Below, piece after piece: positions 1 through 9,062 of a stretch of 46,923 bases of DNA. The stretch lies in the NCBI GenBank assembly GCA_000509105.1, contig BAIF02000014.1, forward strand, positions 1-46,923, given 5' to 3'. The notes beneath the pieces were generated by a model. That model did no database searches. It was given only the letters and a program-made list of their open reading frames with translations, and was not told the DNA's origin. The translations under genes were made by a program, and so were the position numbers. Origin of the DNA: Clostridiales bacterium VE202-21. Its GTDB lineage: Bacteria; Bacillota; Clostridia; Lachnospirales; Lachnospiraceae. The first letter of the stretch is position 1; each line of letters starts with the position of its first letter.

Positions 1-1055
1 CAGACCCGACACCAAAGGGAAAACGGGAAAAACCCTCACTTCGAGAACTGGAACAGCAGATAAGACGGGATATTGAGGACGGTATCGACAGCACAGGCAA
101 GAAAATGACGCTTTGCCAACTTTACGCCAAACAGAACGCACAGAGGGCAAATGTGAAGAAAAGCACACAGAAACAACGGGAACAACTCATGCGGTTATTA
201 AAAGAGGATAAGTTAGGTGCTAGGAGCATTGATACGATAAAACCCTCTGACGCTAAGGAATGGGCGTTACGCATGAAAGAAAAAGGCTTTTCCTATAACA
301 CCATTAACAACCATAAACGCTCGTTAAAAGCGTCATTCTATATCGCTATACAAGACGATTGCGTAAGGAAGAACCCTTTTGATTTCAAGTTAAATGAAGT
401 CCTAGAAAATGATACCAAAGAGAAAGTCGCATTGACAGAGGAACAGGAACAAGCATTATTGTCATTTATTAAGACGGACAATGTGTATCACAAGCATTAT
501 GATGATGTGCTGATACTGTTAAAGACAGGACTTCGTATCTCGGAACTGTGCGGACTGACAGTAGCCGATATTGATTTTAAGAATGAAGTTGTGATTATCG
601 ACCACCAGTTACTAAAGAGCAAGGAACAGGGCTATTATATTGAAACGCCTAAAACAAAAAGCGGAATAAGGCAAGTGCCATTAAGCAGAGAAACGATACA
701 GGCATTTCAACGGGTTATGAAGAAACGCCCAAAGGCAGAACCATTTGTGATAGACGGACGGAGCAATTTTCTGTTTGTCAATCATAAAGGCAAGCCCAAA
801 GTTGCGATTGACTACAACGCCTTATTTATCCGTATGGTAAAGAAATACAACAAGCACCACAAGGACAATCCCTTGCCACATATCACACCGCATACGCTAC
901 GCCATACATTCTGCACAAGATTGGCAAACAAGAACATGAACCCAAAAGATTTACAGTATATCATGGGACATTCAAATATCAGTATCACAATGAACTGGTA
1001 CGCTCATGCGTCCATAGATACTGCAAAATCAGAGGTTCAGCGTCTAATCGCATAA
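1..1055 (+). CDS. int: Tn916-family tyrosine integrase (5' end cut by window)
   Basis: This is a site-specific tyrosine recombinase that excises and integrates a conjugative transposon. The reading frame is open from base 3 to the stop at 1053-1055, so about 350 residues are visible and the N-terminal arm-binding part is missing because the window starts inside the gene. An internal ATG at 105 begins the segment MTLCQLYAKQNAQR, which closely resembles the Tn916/Tn1545 integrase from memory. Counting from that Met, the catalytic set is complete: Arg144 (TGLRISELCG), His263-x-x-Arg266-His267 (HTLRHTF), His289 (GHSN) and Tyr299 (NWYAHA). The integrase normally lies at one end of such elements, so the element should extend to the left of the window and end shortly after 1055. 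Family assignment is firm; the element's cargo cannot be seen. Confidence 0.93.
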   Translation, partial: DPTPKGKREKPSLRELEQQIRRDIEDGIDSTGKKMTLCQLYAKQNAQRANVKKSTQKQREQLMRLLKEDKLGARSIDTIKPSDAKEWALRMKEKGFSYNTINNHKRSLKASFYIAIQDDCVRKNPFDFKLNEVLENDTKEKVALTEEQEQALLSFIKTDNVYHKHYDDVLILLKTGLRISELCGLTVADIDFKNEVVIIDHQLLKSKEQGYYIETPKTKSGIRQVPLSRETIQAFQRVMKKRPKAEPFVIDGRSNFLFVNHKGKPKVAIDYNALFIRMVKKYNKHHKDNPLPHITPHTLRHTFCTRLANKNMNPKDLQYIMGHSNISITMNWYAHASIDTAKSEVQRLIA

Positions 1056-1144
1056 GAAGTATTTACCACGATTTTAACCACGCTTGATAGCGAAAATATA
1101 AGAAGATAGACCTAGATATGTGAGGTTTACCATAAAAGAAAAAT

Positions 1145-1178
1145 GCCCGTAGAGCCGATAAAATAAGGCTTTGCGGAC
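1145..1178. terminator. Imperfect hairpin downstream of int
   Basis: Arms of about 12 bases (around GCCCGTAGAGCC and GGCTTTGCGGAC) can pair with three mismatches across an AT-rich loop. It lies 90 bases after the integrase stop and may end its transcript, but no strong T tract follows. The element's right end and attachment site should be in this neighbourhood but could not be placed. The TTACCAC/TTAACCAC-like words at 1065-1080 might be arm-type integrase sites. Confidence 0.3.
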
Positions 1179-1278
1179 AATTAAGAAGATATAAAAAGAT
1201 AGTCAAAAAGACATATATAATTTATCTGGAATTTATTATATTTATCGATTAACAAACATGCAGGGATAAGGTTAAAAG

Positions 1279-1350
1279 CTGTCTGAGAATACTCTTTTAC
1301 AAAATCTGGGATTACACTGGTTTTGTGAGAGATGTTCTCAGACAGTTTTT
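1279..1350 (+). terminator. Long hairpin with T tract
   Basis: A perfect 10-bp inverted repeat (CTGTCTGAGA at 1279-1288, TCTCAGACAG at 1336-1345) continues inward as an imperfect stem (ACAAAA at 1299-1304 with TTTTGT at 1321-1326) and is followed at once by a run of T. This fits a rho-independent terminator. It insulates the downstream catabolic operon from the integrase element, or it could be the end of the element itself. Confidence 0.6.
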
Positions 1351-1395
1351 TGTTGATATAAAAGCGAAAGCTAAAAAGGAATAACTTACCATAAT

Positions 1396-1424
1396 TTTAC
1401 TTAAAATTCTTATTTAATTATAAG
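1396..1424 (+). promoter_or_regulatory. Candidate sigma-A promoter of the HD/ABC operon
   Basis: TTTACT at 1396-1401 and TATAAG at 1419-1424 are separated by 17 bases. This is the best sigma-A-like match between the terminator hairpin and the first operon gene. It predicts a leader of about 165 bases that contains a tiny ORF (1461-1487). Confidence 0.45.
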
Positions 1425-1460
1425 AAAAAGTAAGTAATAATTTAAAAGGAGGTGATTTGT

Positions 1461-1487
1461 ATGTCTAAAATCCATATAAACACATAG
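1461..1487 (+). CDS. Eight-codon leader ORF (MSKIHINT)
   Basis: ATG at 1461 is preceded by an excellent ribosome binding site (AAAGGAGGTGAT, 6-7 bases away), yet the frame stops after eight codons at 1485-1487. It lies in the predicted leader of the operon that starts at 1599. A ribosome binding site this good in front of so short a frame suggests either a translated leader peptide or the 5' stub of a gene lost by deletion. No function can be assigned. An inverted repeat CCGGAA/TTCCGG (1531-1536 and 1565-1570) follows it and could be an operator or part of a leader structure. Confidence 0.35.
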   Translation: MSKIHINT

Positions 1488-1598
1488 CAAAATAGGAAAT
1501 GTGCTGTGCAAGATACATAATCGTGATGCGCCGGAAGTTGATATATAATTAAATTACAAAATTATTCCGGATAATGAAACAAAAAGGAGGAAAAGTAA

Positions 1599-2360
1599 AT
1601 GTCAAGATACGTAATACAGCCCTACACAGAACCAAGCTACGATTTAAGATTCTTTAAAAAGTTTTCCCCGGAAAGAATGAAAGCAGTTGCCCTTATGGCT
1701 GAAGTTGGGCTGCCGCTGTATAAAATCCACCATTCGATTGTTATCGGTGATGTAGCGCTTCTCATAGCTGATGGCGTTGAAAAAGAATTAGGAATTAAAG
1801 TAAACCGCTATGTATGTGAAATAGGAGCATTGCTCCATGACGTTGGCATTAGCCAGATCCAGAAAGACGATATGCCGGAGCATGCTTTCATTGGAGCGCA
1901 GATTGCAAGGGACGCCGGATATAGTGAAGAAATCGCGAGATGTATTGAGCTGCATGACTTTGCCGGTCTTACAAAGGAATACGTGCAGGGAGCAAATCTT
2001 CCGTGCATGATTCAGAAAGAGGATAAGCTTCCCGAGTCCTGGGAAGAAAAAATTGTTGCTTATGCGGATATGATTGTTTCTCTGGAGGGCGAATGGTTCA
2101 TGGATGTTTGGAATGATGATACATGCCCATGCAGAGCTTATTATGATCTGCTTTCGATTGTATTTAAGACCAGGACAGGCAGAGTGCTAAGCAAGGATCA
2201 TCCGCAGTTTCAGTATGAAATTGATTTTAACAGGGAGATGAGGCGCTTTATTCCACGGGAAGTTTATGAGACAATCCGGCCCCGGATAAACCGGATGAGG
2301 GAGACGATCATAATGAGTGGGGAGAACTTACCGTTTCCATCTCTGGATACCTGGCAATAG
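1599..2360 (+). CDS. HD-domain phosphohydrolase-like protein
   Basis: This 253-residue soluble protein has the HD-superfamily metal-ligand pattern: His45 (IHHS), His80-Asp81 (LLHDVG), His95 (EHAF), His119 (ELHD) and an Asp in AYADMIV. These proteins use a di-metal centre to hydrolyse phosphate esters or act as oxygenases. The start has a strong AAAGGAGG site 8 bases upstream. It is the first gene of a co-directional operon, 36 bases before a ribose-type ABC permease, so a role in metabolism of the imported compound is more likely than nucleotide signalling. The reaction is unknown. It contains no GGDEF, EAL or HD-GYP motif, and no signal peptide is visible. Confidence 0.8.
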   Translation: MSRYVIQPYTEPSYDLRFFKKFSPERMKAVALMAEVGLPLYKIHHSIVIGDVALLIADGVEKELGIKVNRYVCEIGALLHDVGISQIQKDDMPEHAFIGAQIARDAGYSEEIARCIELHDFAGLTKEYVQGANLPCMIQKEDKLPESWEEKIVAYADMIVSLEGEWFMDVWNDDTCPCRAYYDLLSIVFKTRTGRVLSKDHPQFQYEIDFNREMRRFIPREVYETIRPRINRMRETIIMSGENLPFPSLDTWQ

Positions 2361-2396
2361 CCGTTTGAAGCAGACCGGATAGGAGGCAGATTAAAA

Positions 2397-3380
2397 ATGA
2401 GTCTAAAGGATGTGGTTCAGAAAAAGGGATACAGGCAGGATAAAATATCCCTGGCAATTACCATGCTGCCATTTGTAATTTTGGTATTGAGCATGATATA
2501 TATTTCATCGCAGAACCCCTATTTTTTTACAGTAAGAAATATATCGAGTATCTTGCTCCAGACCTCATCGCTGGCAGTGATGTCGATTGGGATGACATTT
2601 GTCCTGATCGGCGGAGGCATTGATTTGTCGATTCCCCCTGTCATGGCAATGTCCGCCATACTTGGGGTAATGTACATGAGTAAGGGCGGTAATTCCATCA
2701 CTGCTTTCTTCATTATGATTGGAGCCGGAATTCTTTGCGGAATAGTCAATGGTTTTGCGATTGCATATCTGAATATGATTCCATTTGTTGTAACACTTTC
2801 CATGCAGATGATTACATACGGATTCTGCATGTGGATCACAAATGCAGTCGGTGTAACAGGAATGAAAGAATCATTTAAAAATACGGTGCTATTTAATATA
2901 CAGGGATTTGCACTTCCCATTTTTCTAATGATACTGCTGATGATTATTGCACAGGTGGTTTTGAAAAAATCCTACCTTGGGCGGTGGTTATACTTATCAG
3001 GTACGAATGTAAAAATGGCGGAAGTTTCAGGCATCCCTGCCAAAAAAGTAGTATTTGGAACGTATTTAATCTCAGGTTTTATGGCAGGGCTGGCTGGCAT
3101 GATATTAAGTGCAAGAATGAATTCTGCTTCCGCGACTTTTGGCGAGGATGTAATTGTAATGGATATTGTGGGTGCTGCGGTCGTAGGAGGGGCCAGTACG
3201 AATGGCGGGATGGGTACGGCATTTGGCGCTGTATTTGGTGCAGTTTTCATTACCATAATCAGTAACTTTACGAATATGTTACATATTCAATACAACATGA
3301 TTCTGGTTATCAAAGGAATCCTGATTATCGTATTTGTAGCACTTGATATGGTAAAACAAGGCAGGAGGGAAACAAAATGA
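2397..3380 (+). CDS. Ribose-type ABC transporter permease 1
   Basis: This 327-residue integral membrane protein of the BPD_transp_2 (RbsC) family has about eight to ten hydrophobic segments and the family glycine-rich loop near the C-terminal third (GAAVVGGASTNGG). It forms part of the membrane channel of a carbohydrate uptake ABC importer. AGGAGG lies 9 bases before the ATG. The stop overlaps the start of the ATPase gene by four bases, a sign of translational coupling. With the second permease (4896-5900) it should form a heterodimer rather than the RbsC homodimer. Confidence 0.9.
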   Translation: MSLKDVVQKKGYRQDKISLAITMLPFVILVLSMIYISSQNPYFFTVRNISSILLQTSSLAVMSIGMTFVLIGGGIDLSIPPVMAMSAILGVMYMSKGGNSITAFFIMIGAGILCGIVNGFAIAYLNMIPFVVTLSMQMITYGFCMWITNAVGVTGMKESFKNTVLFNIQGFALPIFLMILLMIIAQVVLKKSYLGRWLYLSGTNVKMAEVSGIPAKKVVFGTYLISGFMAGLAGMILSARMNSASATFGEDVIVMDIVGAAVVGGASTNGGMGTAFGAVFGAVFITIISNFTNMLHIQYNMILVIKGILIIVFVALDMVKQGRRETK

Positions 3381-4879
3381 GTGAAGCCATTTTACAAATG
3401 CGCCAGATTACAAAAAGTTTCTCTGCAAATAAAGTGCTTAGGGGAATTGACCTGGAAGCATACAAAGGAGAAGTGCTGGCCCTAATTGGGGCCAATGGAG
3501 CAGGAAAGAGCACAATGATGAATATACTGTGCGGAATCTATCAGGAAGACAGCGGAGAAATTTTGATTGATGGAAAAACGGTTAAGTTTAAAAATCCTAC
3601 CGAGGCAATAGAGCATGGAATCGCTTTTGTGCAGCAGGAAATGGCATTGATGCCGACGATGTCTATTGTGGACAACCTGTTCCTGAATAACTTTCAGGTC
3701 AAAAGAGGCCTGATTGATTATAAGAACAGTAAGAAAAAATGTGTGGAAGTCCTGAAAAAGCTGGGATGCCATTATTCACCGGATACTTTAGTGGGAAGCC
3801 TGGGGGCAGGGGACCGTCAGCTTGTACAGATATCAAGGGCTTTATTGAGCGATCCGCAGATCATTATTTTTGACGAAGCCACGTCATCGCTGACTTTACC
3901 GGAAAAAGAAAGGCTTTTTAAGGTGATTAAACAACTCCGTGAGGAGAATGTTGCCATTATATATATCACACATATGATGGACGAGATATTTTCTATCTGT
4001 CAGCGTGTAATGGTGCTGCGGGGCGGAATTACTGCCGGCAAAGAACTGGTATCAAAAGTGTCTCATGCAGACCTGGTTAAAATGATGATCGGTGATAAAG
4101 TAGAAGAGCTTACAGGCCACAGCCATACGGTTGGTAAGGCGTCAGAAGATGCTCCGGTTGCTATGCAAGTGGAGAACGTGACTCGGAAAGGTGTTGTTGA
4201 GGGCATTAATTTTAGTATTAGGGAGGGGGAGGTTGTAGGCCTGTGGGGACTGATGGGTGCCGGCAGGACAGAAGTTGTCAGATGTATCACCGGACTTGAT
4301 CCCATAGATGAGGGCACATTCTCAATTGCAGACAAAAATGGGAAACTTAAAAAGCTCCCTCCGAAAAAGATGATCGGTAATGTGGCTATCATTACAGAAG
4401 ACAGGCGTGTAGATGGTCTGGCTTTGGAAATGTCTGTAAAGGACAATATGACCTCTGCGAACTTAAAAAATCTTACGGGAAAAGTGCCGGGGCTCTTAGA
4501 TAAAAAAAAGGAACTGGAAGTATGTGAGAGATATGTAAAAGAACTGGAAACAAAGGTAGCAAGCCTGAACCAGCCCATCAGTACTTTGAGCGGCGGGAAC
4601 CAGCAGAAGGTTATTCTTGGGCGCTGGCTGCAGAAGGATCTTAAGGTGTTCATACTAGATGAGCCAACCAGAGGGCTGGATATAGGAGCTAAGGCGGATG
4701 TCATGAAAGTAATCCACCAGCTTTCAGAAAAGGGTGCAGCTGTACTCGTTATTATGTCGGATATTGATGAGCTTATGAGCGTAAGCCAAAGGTATCTGGT
4801 TATGCATAATGGAAAGATTGTAAAAGAACTCGGGGGAGAATCTACACAGACGGACCTGATGGCGGCGGCATTGCAGTGA
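3377..4879 (+). CDS. Sugar ABC transporter double ATPase (RbsA-type)
   Basis: This 500-residue protein has two fused nucleotide-binding domains, as in RbsA/MglA/XylG. Domain 1 has a canonical Walker A (GANGAGKST, about residue 38), a degenerate signature (LGAGDRQL) and a Walker B followed by an Asp-Glu pair (IIIFDEATS). Domain 2 has a degenerate Walker A (GLMGAGRTE) but a good signature (LSGGNQQK) and Walker B (VFILDEPT). This asymmetry is normal in the family. It powers the two flanking permeases. The AGGAGGG site lies inside the end of the upstream gene. Confidence 0.93.
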   Translation: MSEAILQMRQITKSFSANKVLRGIDLEAYKGEVLALIGANGAGKSTMMNILCGIYQEDSGEILIDGKTVKFKNPTEAIEHGIAFVQQEMALMPTMSIVDNLFLNNFQVKRGLIDYKNSKKKCVEVLKKLGCHYSPDTLVGSLGAGDRQLVQISRALLSDPQIIIFDEATSSLTLPEKERLFKVIKQLREENVAIIYITHMMDEIFSICQRVMVLRGGITAGKELVSKVSHADLVKMMIGDKVEELTGHSHTVGKASEDAPVAMQVENVTRKGVVEGINFSIREGEVVGLWGLMGAGRTEVVRCITGLDPIDEGTFSIADKNGKLKKLPPKKMIGNVAIITEDRRVDGLALEMSVKDNMTSANLKNLTGKVPGLLDKKKELEVCERYVKELETKVASLNQPISTLSGGNQQKVILGRWLQKDLKVFILDEPTRGLDIGAKADVMKVIHQLSEKGAAVLVIMSDIDELMSVSQRYLVMHNGKIVKELGGESTQTDLMAAALQ

Positions 4880-4895
4880 AAGGAGGGAAAATAGC

Positions 4896-5900
4896 ATGCA
4901 AAAAGTAAAAGGCGGGTTCGATCTTAAGGAATTTTTGATGAAGTACAGTTTCGTAATCATTATTATATTTGTATTTATCTACTTTTCACTGGCAACAGAC
5001 AATTTCTGTACAGCCGGAAATATCATTTCGATGCTCCATACTGCTGCACCTAATTTTATATTTGCCGCGGGGGCAGCGATGATTATCCTTACCGGAAAAG
5101 TTGATTTATCAATCGGTTCTGTAATGTATCTGGCGACAGCAGTTTTTACAGTGCTGATAGGCTATACGAAAGGAAATGTCCTGATATCATTGCTGGCAGC
5201 TATTGCAGCAGGGCTTTTGGTGGGGTTACTGAATGGTTTTCTGATTGTTGTGCTGAAAGTAACACCTATGATTGCAACGATGGGTTCCATGATAGCTATA
5301 CGCGGAGTATCGCGTTCAATCTGCGGCGGAATGCCTTTATCACTGCCGGAGAATATTAGAAGCATTGGGGCAGTTAAGGCAGGTCCTGTATTTTTAGATG
5401 TCATTATTGCGCTGGTCATACTGATTCTGATTTATGTGGTGCATAACAGAACCAGGTTTGGCAGATTAATCACTGCCATCGGTAATGATGAAAAAATAGC
5501 TGTGAAACTAGGAATCAATGTTTCAAAGATCATCATCACCGATTATCTGTTATCCGCCCTGCTGGCATCCATAAGCGGTCTGATGCTGGCACTGCAGGTT
5601 GGAGGAGTAACACTGGCATTTGGCCAGGGAAAAGAATTTACAGCAATTGCAATCTGTGTAATTGGCGGGTTTAGCATGTTTGGTGGAACGGGGCATGTTT
5701 TAAAGGGGCTTCCGATTGGTGTAATGACTCTGACTGTGATTGAGGCAGGGCTGAATTTTATGGGAGTATCTCCATATGCGTACAGGTTCGTACAGGGCGG
5801 AATCATTTTTATAGCAATGTACGCACAATCCTATCAGTCTATGGTGCAGGTTCGTAAGGAAAAGAATGAAACAAATGATGAGAGGAGATTAAAGGTATGA
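4896..5900 (+). CDS. Ribose-type ABC transporter permease 2
   Basis: This second RbsC-family permease has 334 residues and multiple membrane segments, with the conserved motif region GKVDLSIGSV near residue 65 and a glycine-rich GGFSMFGGTG loop near residue 255. It starts 16 bases after the ATPase gene with an AAAGGAGGG site and overlaps the binding-protein gene by four bases. Two different permeases in one operon point to a heterodimeric channel, as in some autoinducer-2 and pentose importers. Confidence 0.9.
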   Translation: MQKVKGGFDLKEFLMKYSFVIIIIFVFIYFSLATDNFCTAGNIISMLHTAAPNFIFAAGAAMIILTGKVDLSIGSVMYLATAVFTVLIGYTKGNVLISLLAAIAAGLLVGLLNGFLIVVLKVTPMIATMGSMIAIRGVSRSICGGMPLSLPENIRSIGAVKAGPVFLDVIIALVILILIYVVHNRTRFGRLITAIGNDEKIAVKLGINVSKIIITDYLLSALLASISGLMLALQVGGVTLAFGQGKEFTAIAICVIGGFSMFGGTGHVLKGLPIGVMTLTVIEAGLNFMGVSPYAYRFVQGGIIFIAMYAQSYQSMVQVRKEKNETNDERRLKV

Positions 5901-6940
5901 AAAAGAAAATGAGAAGTGTTATCTGTGTAATTTTAAGTCTTATGTTACTGTTGACTGCATGCGGAGGAAGTAAGAGTGAGGAAAAGAGCAAGAAAGATGC
6001 GTCAAAGGGTGACACCCCGACCATCAGAGTTGGAGTTTCTTGGCATGAGATGCAGAGCGTAAATGTGACGGTATGGGGCGAATATATGAAAAAGTTCGGT
6101 GAGGAGAAGGGACCGGAATATGGAGTTAATTTTGAGTGGATCGAGGTAGTTGGTGATGCAACACCAGTGCAGGAAGCATCCAACATCCAGGATCTGATTA
6201 ATCAGCAGGTCGATATCATGGTTGTCTGGTGCAACAATGCGGAGACCATTGGTGAGTCTATCCAAAAGGCACAGGATGCAGGGATCAAAGTTGTGACACT
6301 GGATCATCAGGACGCCGGTAAGATTGCGGATGCCCATGTAGGACAGGATACATTAGACCAATCTATCGTTGCAAGCGAGGCTTTGGCAGATATTCTTGAG
6401 AAAGATGGCGTAAAGGATGCCAAAGCAATCGAACTTTTCGGAAGCCTCGGTGACCCGAATTCTGTAAACCGTTCTGAGGGCTGGAAACAGGTGGAAGAAG
6501 AACGGAAATTGTGGACAACAGTAACAACAGTGCCTACGGAGTGGAAAACAGAAAACTTTAAGAGCGGGTTAAGTAACGCATTGGCGGCAAATCCAGATGC
6601 AGAAGTACTTTATATAGCAAGTGATTTTGCATTTTCGGCAGTGCAATCAGCATTAGAGGAAGCCGGGCGGTGGAAAAAACGCGGTGAAGAAGGTCATATG
6701 TATATCTGTACCCAGGACGTACTTCCACAGGCATACGAAGCTTTTGTAGCCGGATATATCGACAGCGGTGTCCCGTTTGATAACATTGCACATGCAGAAA
6801 AGGTAGTAGAAGTAGTGGCAGATCTTTATCTAGGAAATCCGGTAGAAAAAGAAAACTGGGTTAAGAGCCCCGCTGTTACTGCGGACAACATTGAAACAGA
6901 GGCTTCTGTTTGGGCAAGAGATTACCTGGACTATGAATAA
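5897..6940 (+). CDS. Sugar-binding lipoprotein of the ribose-type ABC importer
   Basis: This 347-residue extracellular receptor has an N-terminal signal ending in the lipobox LLTAC (lipidated Cys22), a Ser/Lys-rich tether, then a two-lobed periplasmic-binding fold of the RbsB/Peripla_BP_4 type. Family-like landmarks are QDLINQQVDIMVV and AGIKVVTLDHQDAG. It delivers the substrate to the two permeases. The ligand cannot be deduced. The downstream enzymes suggest a polyhydroxy compound, possibly with an amide. A small hairpin follows the stop codon, as is common after receptor genes that are expressed at a higher level than their transporter. Confidence 0.9.
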   Translation: MKKKMRSVICVILSLMLLLTACGGSKSEEKSKKDASKGDTPTIRVGVSWHEMQSVNVTVWGEYMKKFGEEKGPEYGVNFEWIEVVGDATPVQEASNIQDLINQQVDIMVVWCNNAETIGESIQKAQDAGIKVVTLDHQDAGKIADAHVGQDTLDQSIVASEALADILEKDGVKDAKAIELFGSLGDPNSVNRSEGWKQVEEERKLWTTVTTVPTEWKTENFKSGLSNALAANPDAEVLYIASDFAFSAVQSALEEAGRWKKRGEEGHMYICTQDVLPQAYEAFVAGYIDSGVPFDNIAHAEKVVEVVADLYLGNPVEKENWVKSPAVTADNIETEASVWARDYLDYE

Positions 6941-6964
6941 CAGGCAGCAGGTCGTGAATGCGCT

Positions 6965-6981
6965 GACTTCTATGTGAAGTC
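6965..6981 (+). terminator. Small hairpin after the binding-protein gene
   Basis: GACTTC (6965-6970) and GAAGTC (6976-6981) form a 6-bp stem with a 5-base loop, without a T tract. It may protect the 3' end of the receptor mRNA or partly attenuate transcription into the enzyme genes rather than terminate it. Confidence 0.35.
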
Positions 6982-7011
6982 TGATGCAATAATAAAACGG
7001 AGGTATTTATC

Positions 7012-7920
7012 ATGATTAGAGAAGTGGGCATAAACAACAGGATTTATGATTATGATGAGAGCAGAATGCCGGCAATGTATGCAGACTCAGGCGATACCAT
7101 TATTTTTAATGCGGAAGATTTTGTAGGAAATTTACTTACAAATGAGAAAGTCCTGAAAAGCCATATCATAGCGGAGGGGTTTGTCTGCCAGCCATGCAAT
7201 GGGGATGTGTACATTAATGGTGCAGAACCAGGTGATACATTGAAAATAACTATTGATAAAGTAGAAATCACTGCTGACCAGGGGACAATTGCCCTTTTTC
7301 CGCCAGATTTTGAGATATATGGTAAATACCTCGATAAAGAAGAAACAATGAAGGTTCCGCTCGTGGACGGCAAAGCGATCTTGTTTGGCGGAAAATTAGA
7401 GCTTCCGGTAAAGCCTATGGTAGGCGCTATTGCGGTATGCCCGCATGGAGTGGCTGAAGACACCGTCACACCTGGCAGTTATGGCGGAAATATGGACTGC
7501 AAACTAATTACAGAGGGGACATCACTTTACCTTCCTGTTTTTGTTCCGGGCGCTTTGTTGAATATGGGGGATGTCCATGCCATACAGGGAGACGGGGAAA
7601 CCTTTTCCGCCCTGGAAGTACCGTCCCGTGTCACGGTTACCGTTGAACTGATAAAAGCGAGACAGGAAAAATGGCCTGTGCTTGAGACCAAGGATAAGTG
7701 GTATATAATCGCTTCAGCGGATGGATTGGATACCGCAACGGCAGAAGCCATGGAAGCCGCCTATCATTTTCTGGTAAGCCGTGGCGGAGGATATGATAAA
7801 AAAGAGTGGATTGTACTGTTGGGCCTGATTGGTGATGTGGAAGTCTGCAATGTGGTTGATCCAAGGGTAGCCGTAAGGCTGGGCATTCCTAAAAGTGCAG
7901 CAGATAAAATTCATTTCTAA
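7012..7920 (+). CDS. Acetamidase/formamidase-family hydrolase
   Basis: This 302-residue protein belongs to the FmdA/AmdA family, which hydrolyses small amides to the acid and ammonia. Family landmarks are VTPGSYGGNMDCK near residue 155 and GDVHAIQGDGE near residue 185, with a beta-rich N-terminal half. The length matches the family (about 300). It has a good site (CGGAGG) before the ATG and sits between the importer and a hydroxyacid dehydrogenase. The context therefore suggests that it acts on an amide or related bond in the imported molecule rather than on free formamide. The substrate is inferred only. Confidence 0.85.
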   Translation: MIREVGINNRIYDYDESRMPAMYADSGDTIIFNAEDFVGNLLTNEKVLKSHIIAEGFVCQPCNGDVYINGAEPGDTLKITIDKVEITADQGTIALFPPDFEIYGKYLDKEETMKVPLVDGKAILFGGKLELPVKPMVGAIAVCPHGVAEDTVTPGSYGGNMDCKLITEGTSLYLPVFVPGALLNMGDVHAIQGDGETFSALEVPSRVTVTVELIKARQEKWPVLETKDKWYIIASADGLDTATAEAMEAAYHFLVSRGGGYDKKEWIVLLGLIGDVEVCNVVDPRVAVRLGIPKSAADKIHF

Positions 7921-7980
7921 ATAGGAGTATGCTTTGTTTAAAAAAGGTTTGCTACAGTAACTTAAAAAGGAGACGGAATC

Positions 7981-8943
7981 ATGAGAATTGTAGTGTTAGA
8001 CGGATATACACTGAATCCTGGTGACCTGGACTGGGAAGGACTTAAGAATTTAGGTGAGGTAACAGTATATGATCGGACTTCTCTTACCAATGAACAGGAA
8101 ATCATAGACAGGATCGGAAATGCTGAAGTAGTGTTTACGAATAAAACGCCGCTTACAAAAAAGGTTTTTGATGAGTGTAAAAGTATGAATTATGTTGGTG
8201 TTCTTGCAACCGGGTATAATGTTGTGGATGTGGCGGCCGCAAAGGAATATGGAATCACCGTGACCAACATTCCCACATATGGTACAGATGCGGTGGGACA
8301 GTTTGCGATTGCGCTCCTATTGGAGATCTGCCATCATATTGGCCATCACAATACGGCTGTACATGAGGGGGCATGGGCGAAGAATCCGGACTGGTGCTTC
8401 TGGGATTACCCCTTAATTGAACTTGCAGGAAAAACAATGGGGATTATCGGATTTGGACGAATTGGACAGTCTACAGGAAGGATCGCTAAAGCGCTGGGGA
8501 TGCATGTGATTGCCAACGATGAATATCCAAATGACAGCGGAAGAAATATTGCAGATTATGTGACCAGGGAAGAACTGTTTAATAGGTCGGATGTAATTTC
8601 TGTCCATTGCCCGCTGTTCCCTTCTACAAAAGGAATAATCTGCAAAGAGAACATTCATAAAATGAAAGATGGAGTCATCATTCTGAATAACTCAAGGGGC
8701 CCTCTTGTAGTGGAGCATGATCTGGCGGATGCTCTGAATTCAGGAAAGGTATATGCAGCCGGCCTGGATGTTGTTTCAACGGAACCGATCCGTAATGATA
8801 ATCCACTGTTAAAGGCAAGGAACTGCATCATTACGCCGCATATCTCATGGGCGCCAAAAGAATCCAGGCTTCGTCTGATGAATATTGCAGTAGAAAACCT
8901 GAAAGCATTTCTGGATGGGACTGCAGTTCATGTCGTCAGTTAG
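7981..8943 (+). CDS. D-2-hydroxyacid dehydrogenase (NAD-dependent)
   Basis: This 320-residue two-domain enzyme is close to glycerate/hydroxypyruvate reductases. The Rossmann motif GIIGFGRIG lies near residue 155. The catalytic triad is visible as Arg in NNSRGP, Glu in STEPI and His in ITPHISWAP. It interconverts a D-2-hydroxy acid and its 2-keto acid with NAD(P). It follows the amidase by 60 bases with an AAAGGAG site. The stop codon's last base begins a 30-bp palindromic repeat. It could oxidise the sugar acid released by the amidase; the exact substrate is unknown. Confidence 0.88.
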   Translation: MRIVVLDGYTLNPGDLDWEGLKNLGEVTVYDRTSLTNEQEIIDRIGNAEVVFTNKTPLTKKVFDECKSMNYVGVLATGYNVVDVAAAKEYGITVTNIPTYGTDAVGQFAIALLLEICHHIGHHNTAVHEGAWAKNPDWCFWDYPLIELAGKTMGIIGFGRIGQSTGRIAKALGMHVIANDEYPNDSGRNIADYVTREELFNRSDVISVHCPLFPSTKGIICKENIHKMKDGVIILNNSRGPLVVEHDLADALNSGKVYAAGLDVVSTEPIRNDNPLLKARNCIITPHISWAPKESRLRLMNIAVENLKAFLDGTAVHVVS

Positions 8944-8972
8944 TAACAGTTCAGTCCTGCCTGAACGGTTAC
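8943..8972. repeat. 30-bp dispersed palindrome, copy 1
   Basis: Arms GTAACAGTTCAG and CTGAACGGTTAC flank a 6-base centre (TCCTGC), with one mismatch between arms. It begins at the last base of the dehydrogenase stop codon. Two similar copies occur at 12368 and 41709. It may form an mRNA hairpin between operon genes. Confidence 0.75.
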
Positions 8973-9062
8973 ACCAGTATAGCATGCGGATAAAATTATA
9001 AGCTTGCTAAAAGACGGCTGCTGCTTTTGATAGTGCGCTGGAACGTAGGAGGTATAAGGATA

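Noticed and set aside
1056..1598. tRNA gene as integration target next to the integrase
   Set aside because: No cloverleaf-like sequence or CCA-end motif was found; Tn916-type elements usually insert in AT-rich DNA, not tRNA genes.
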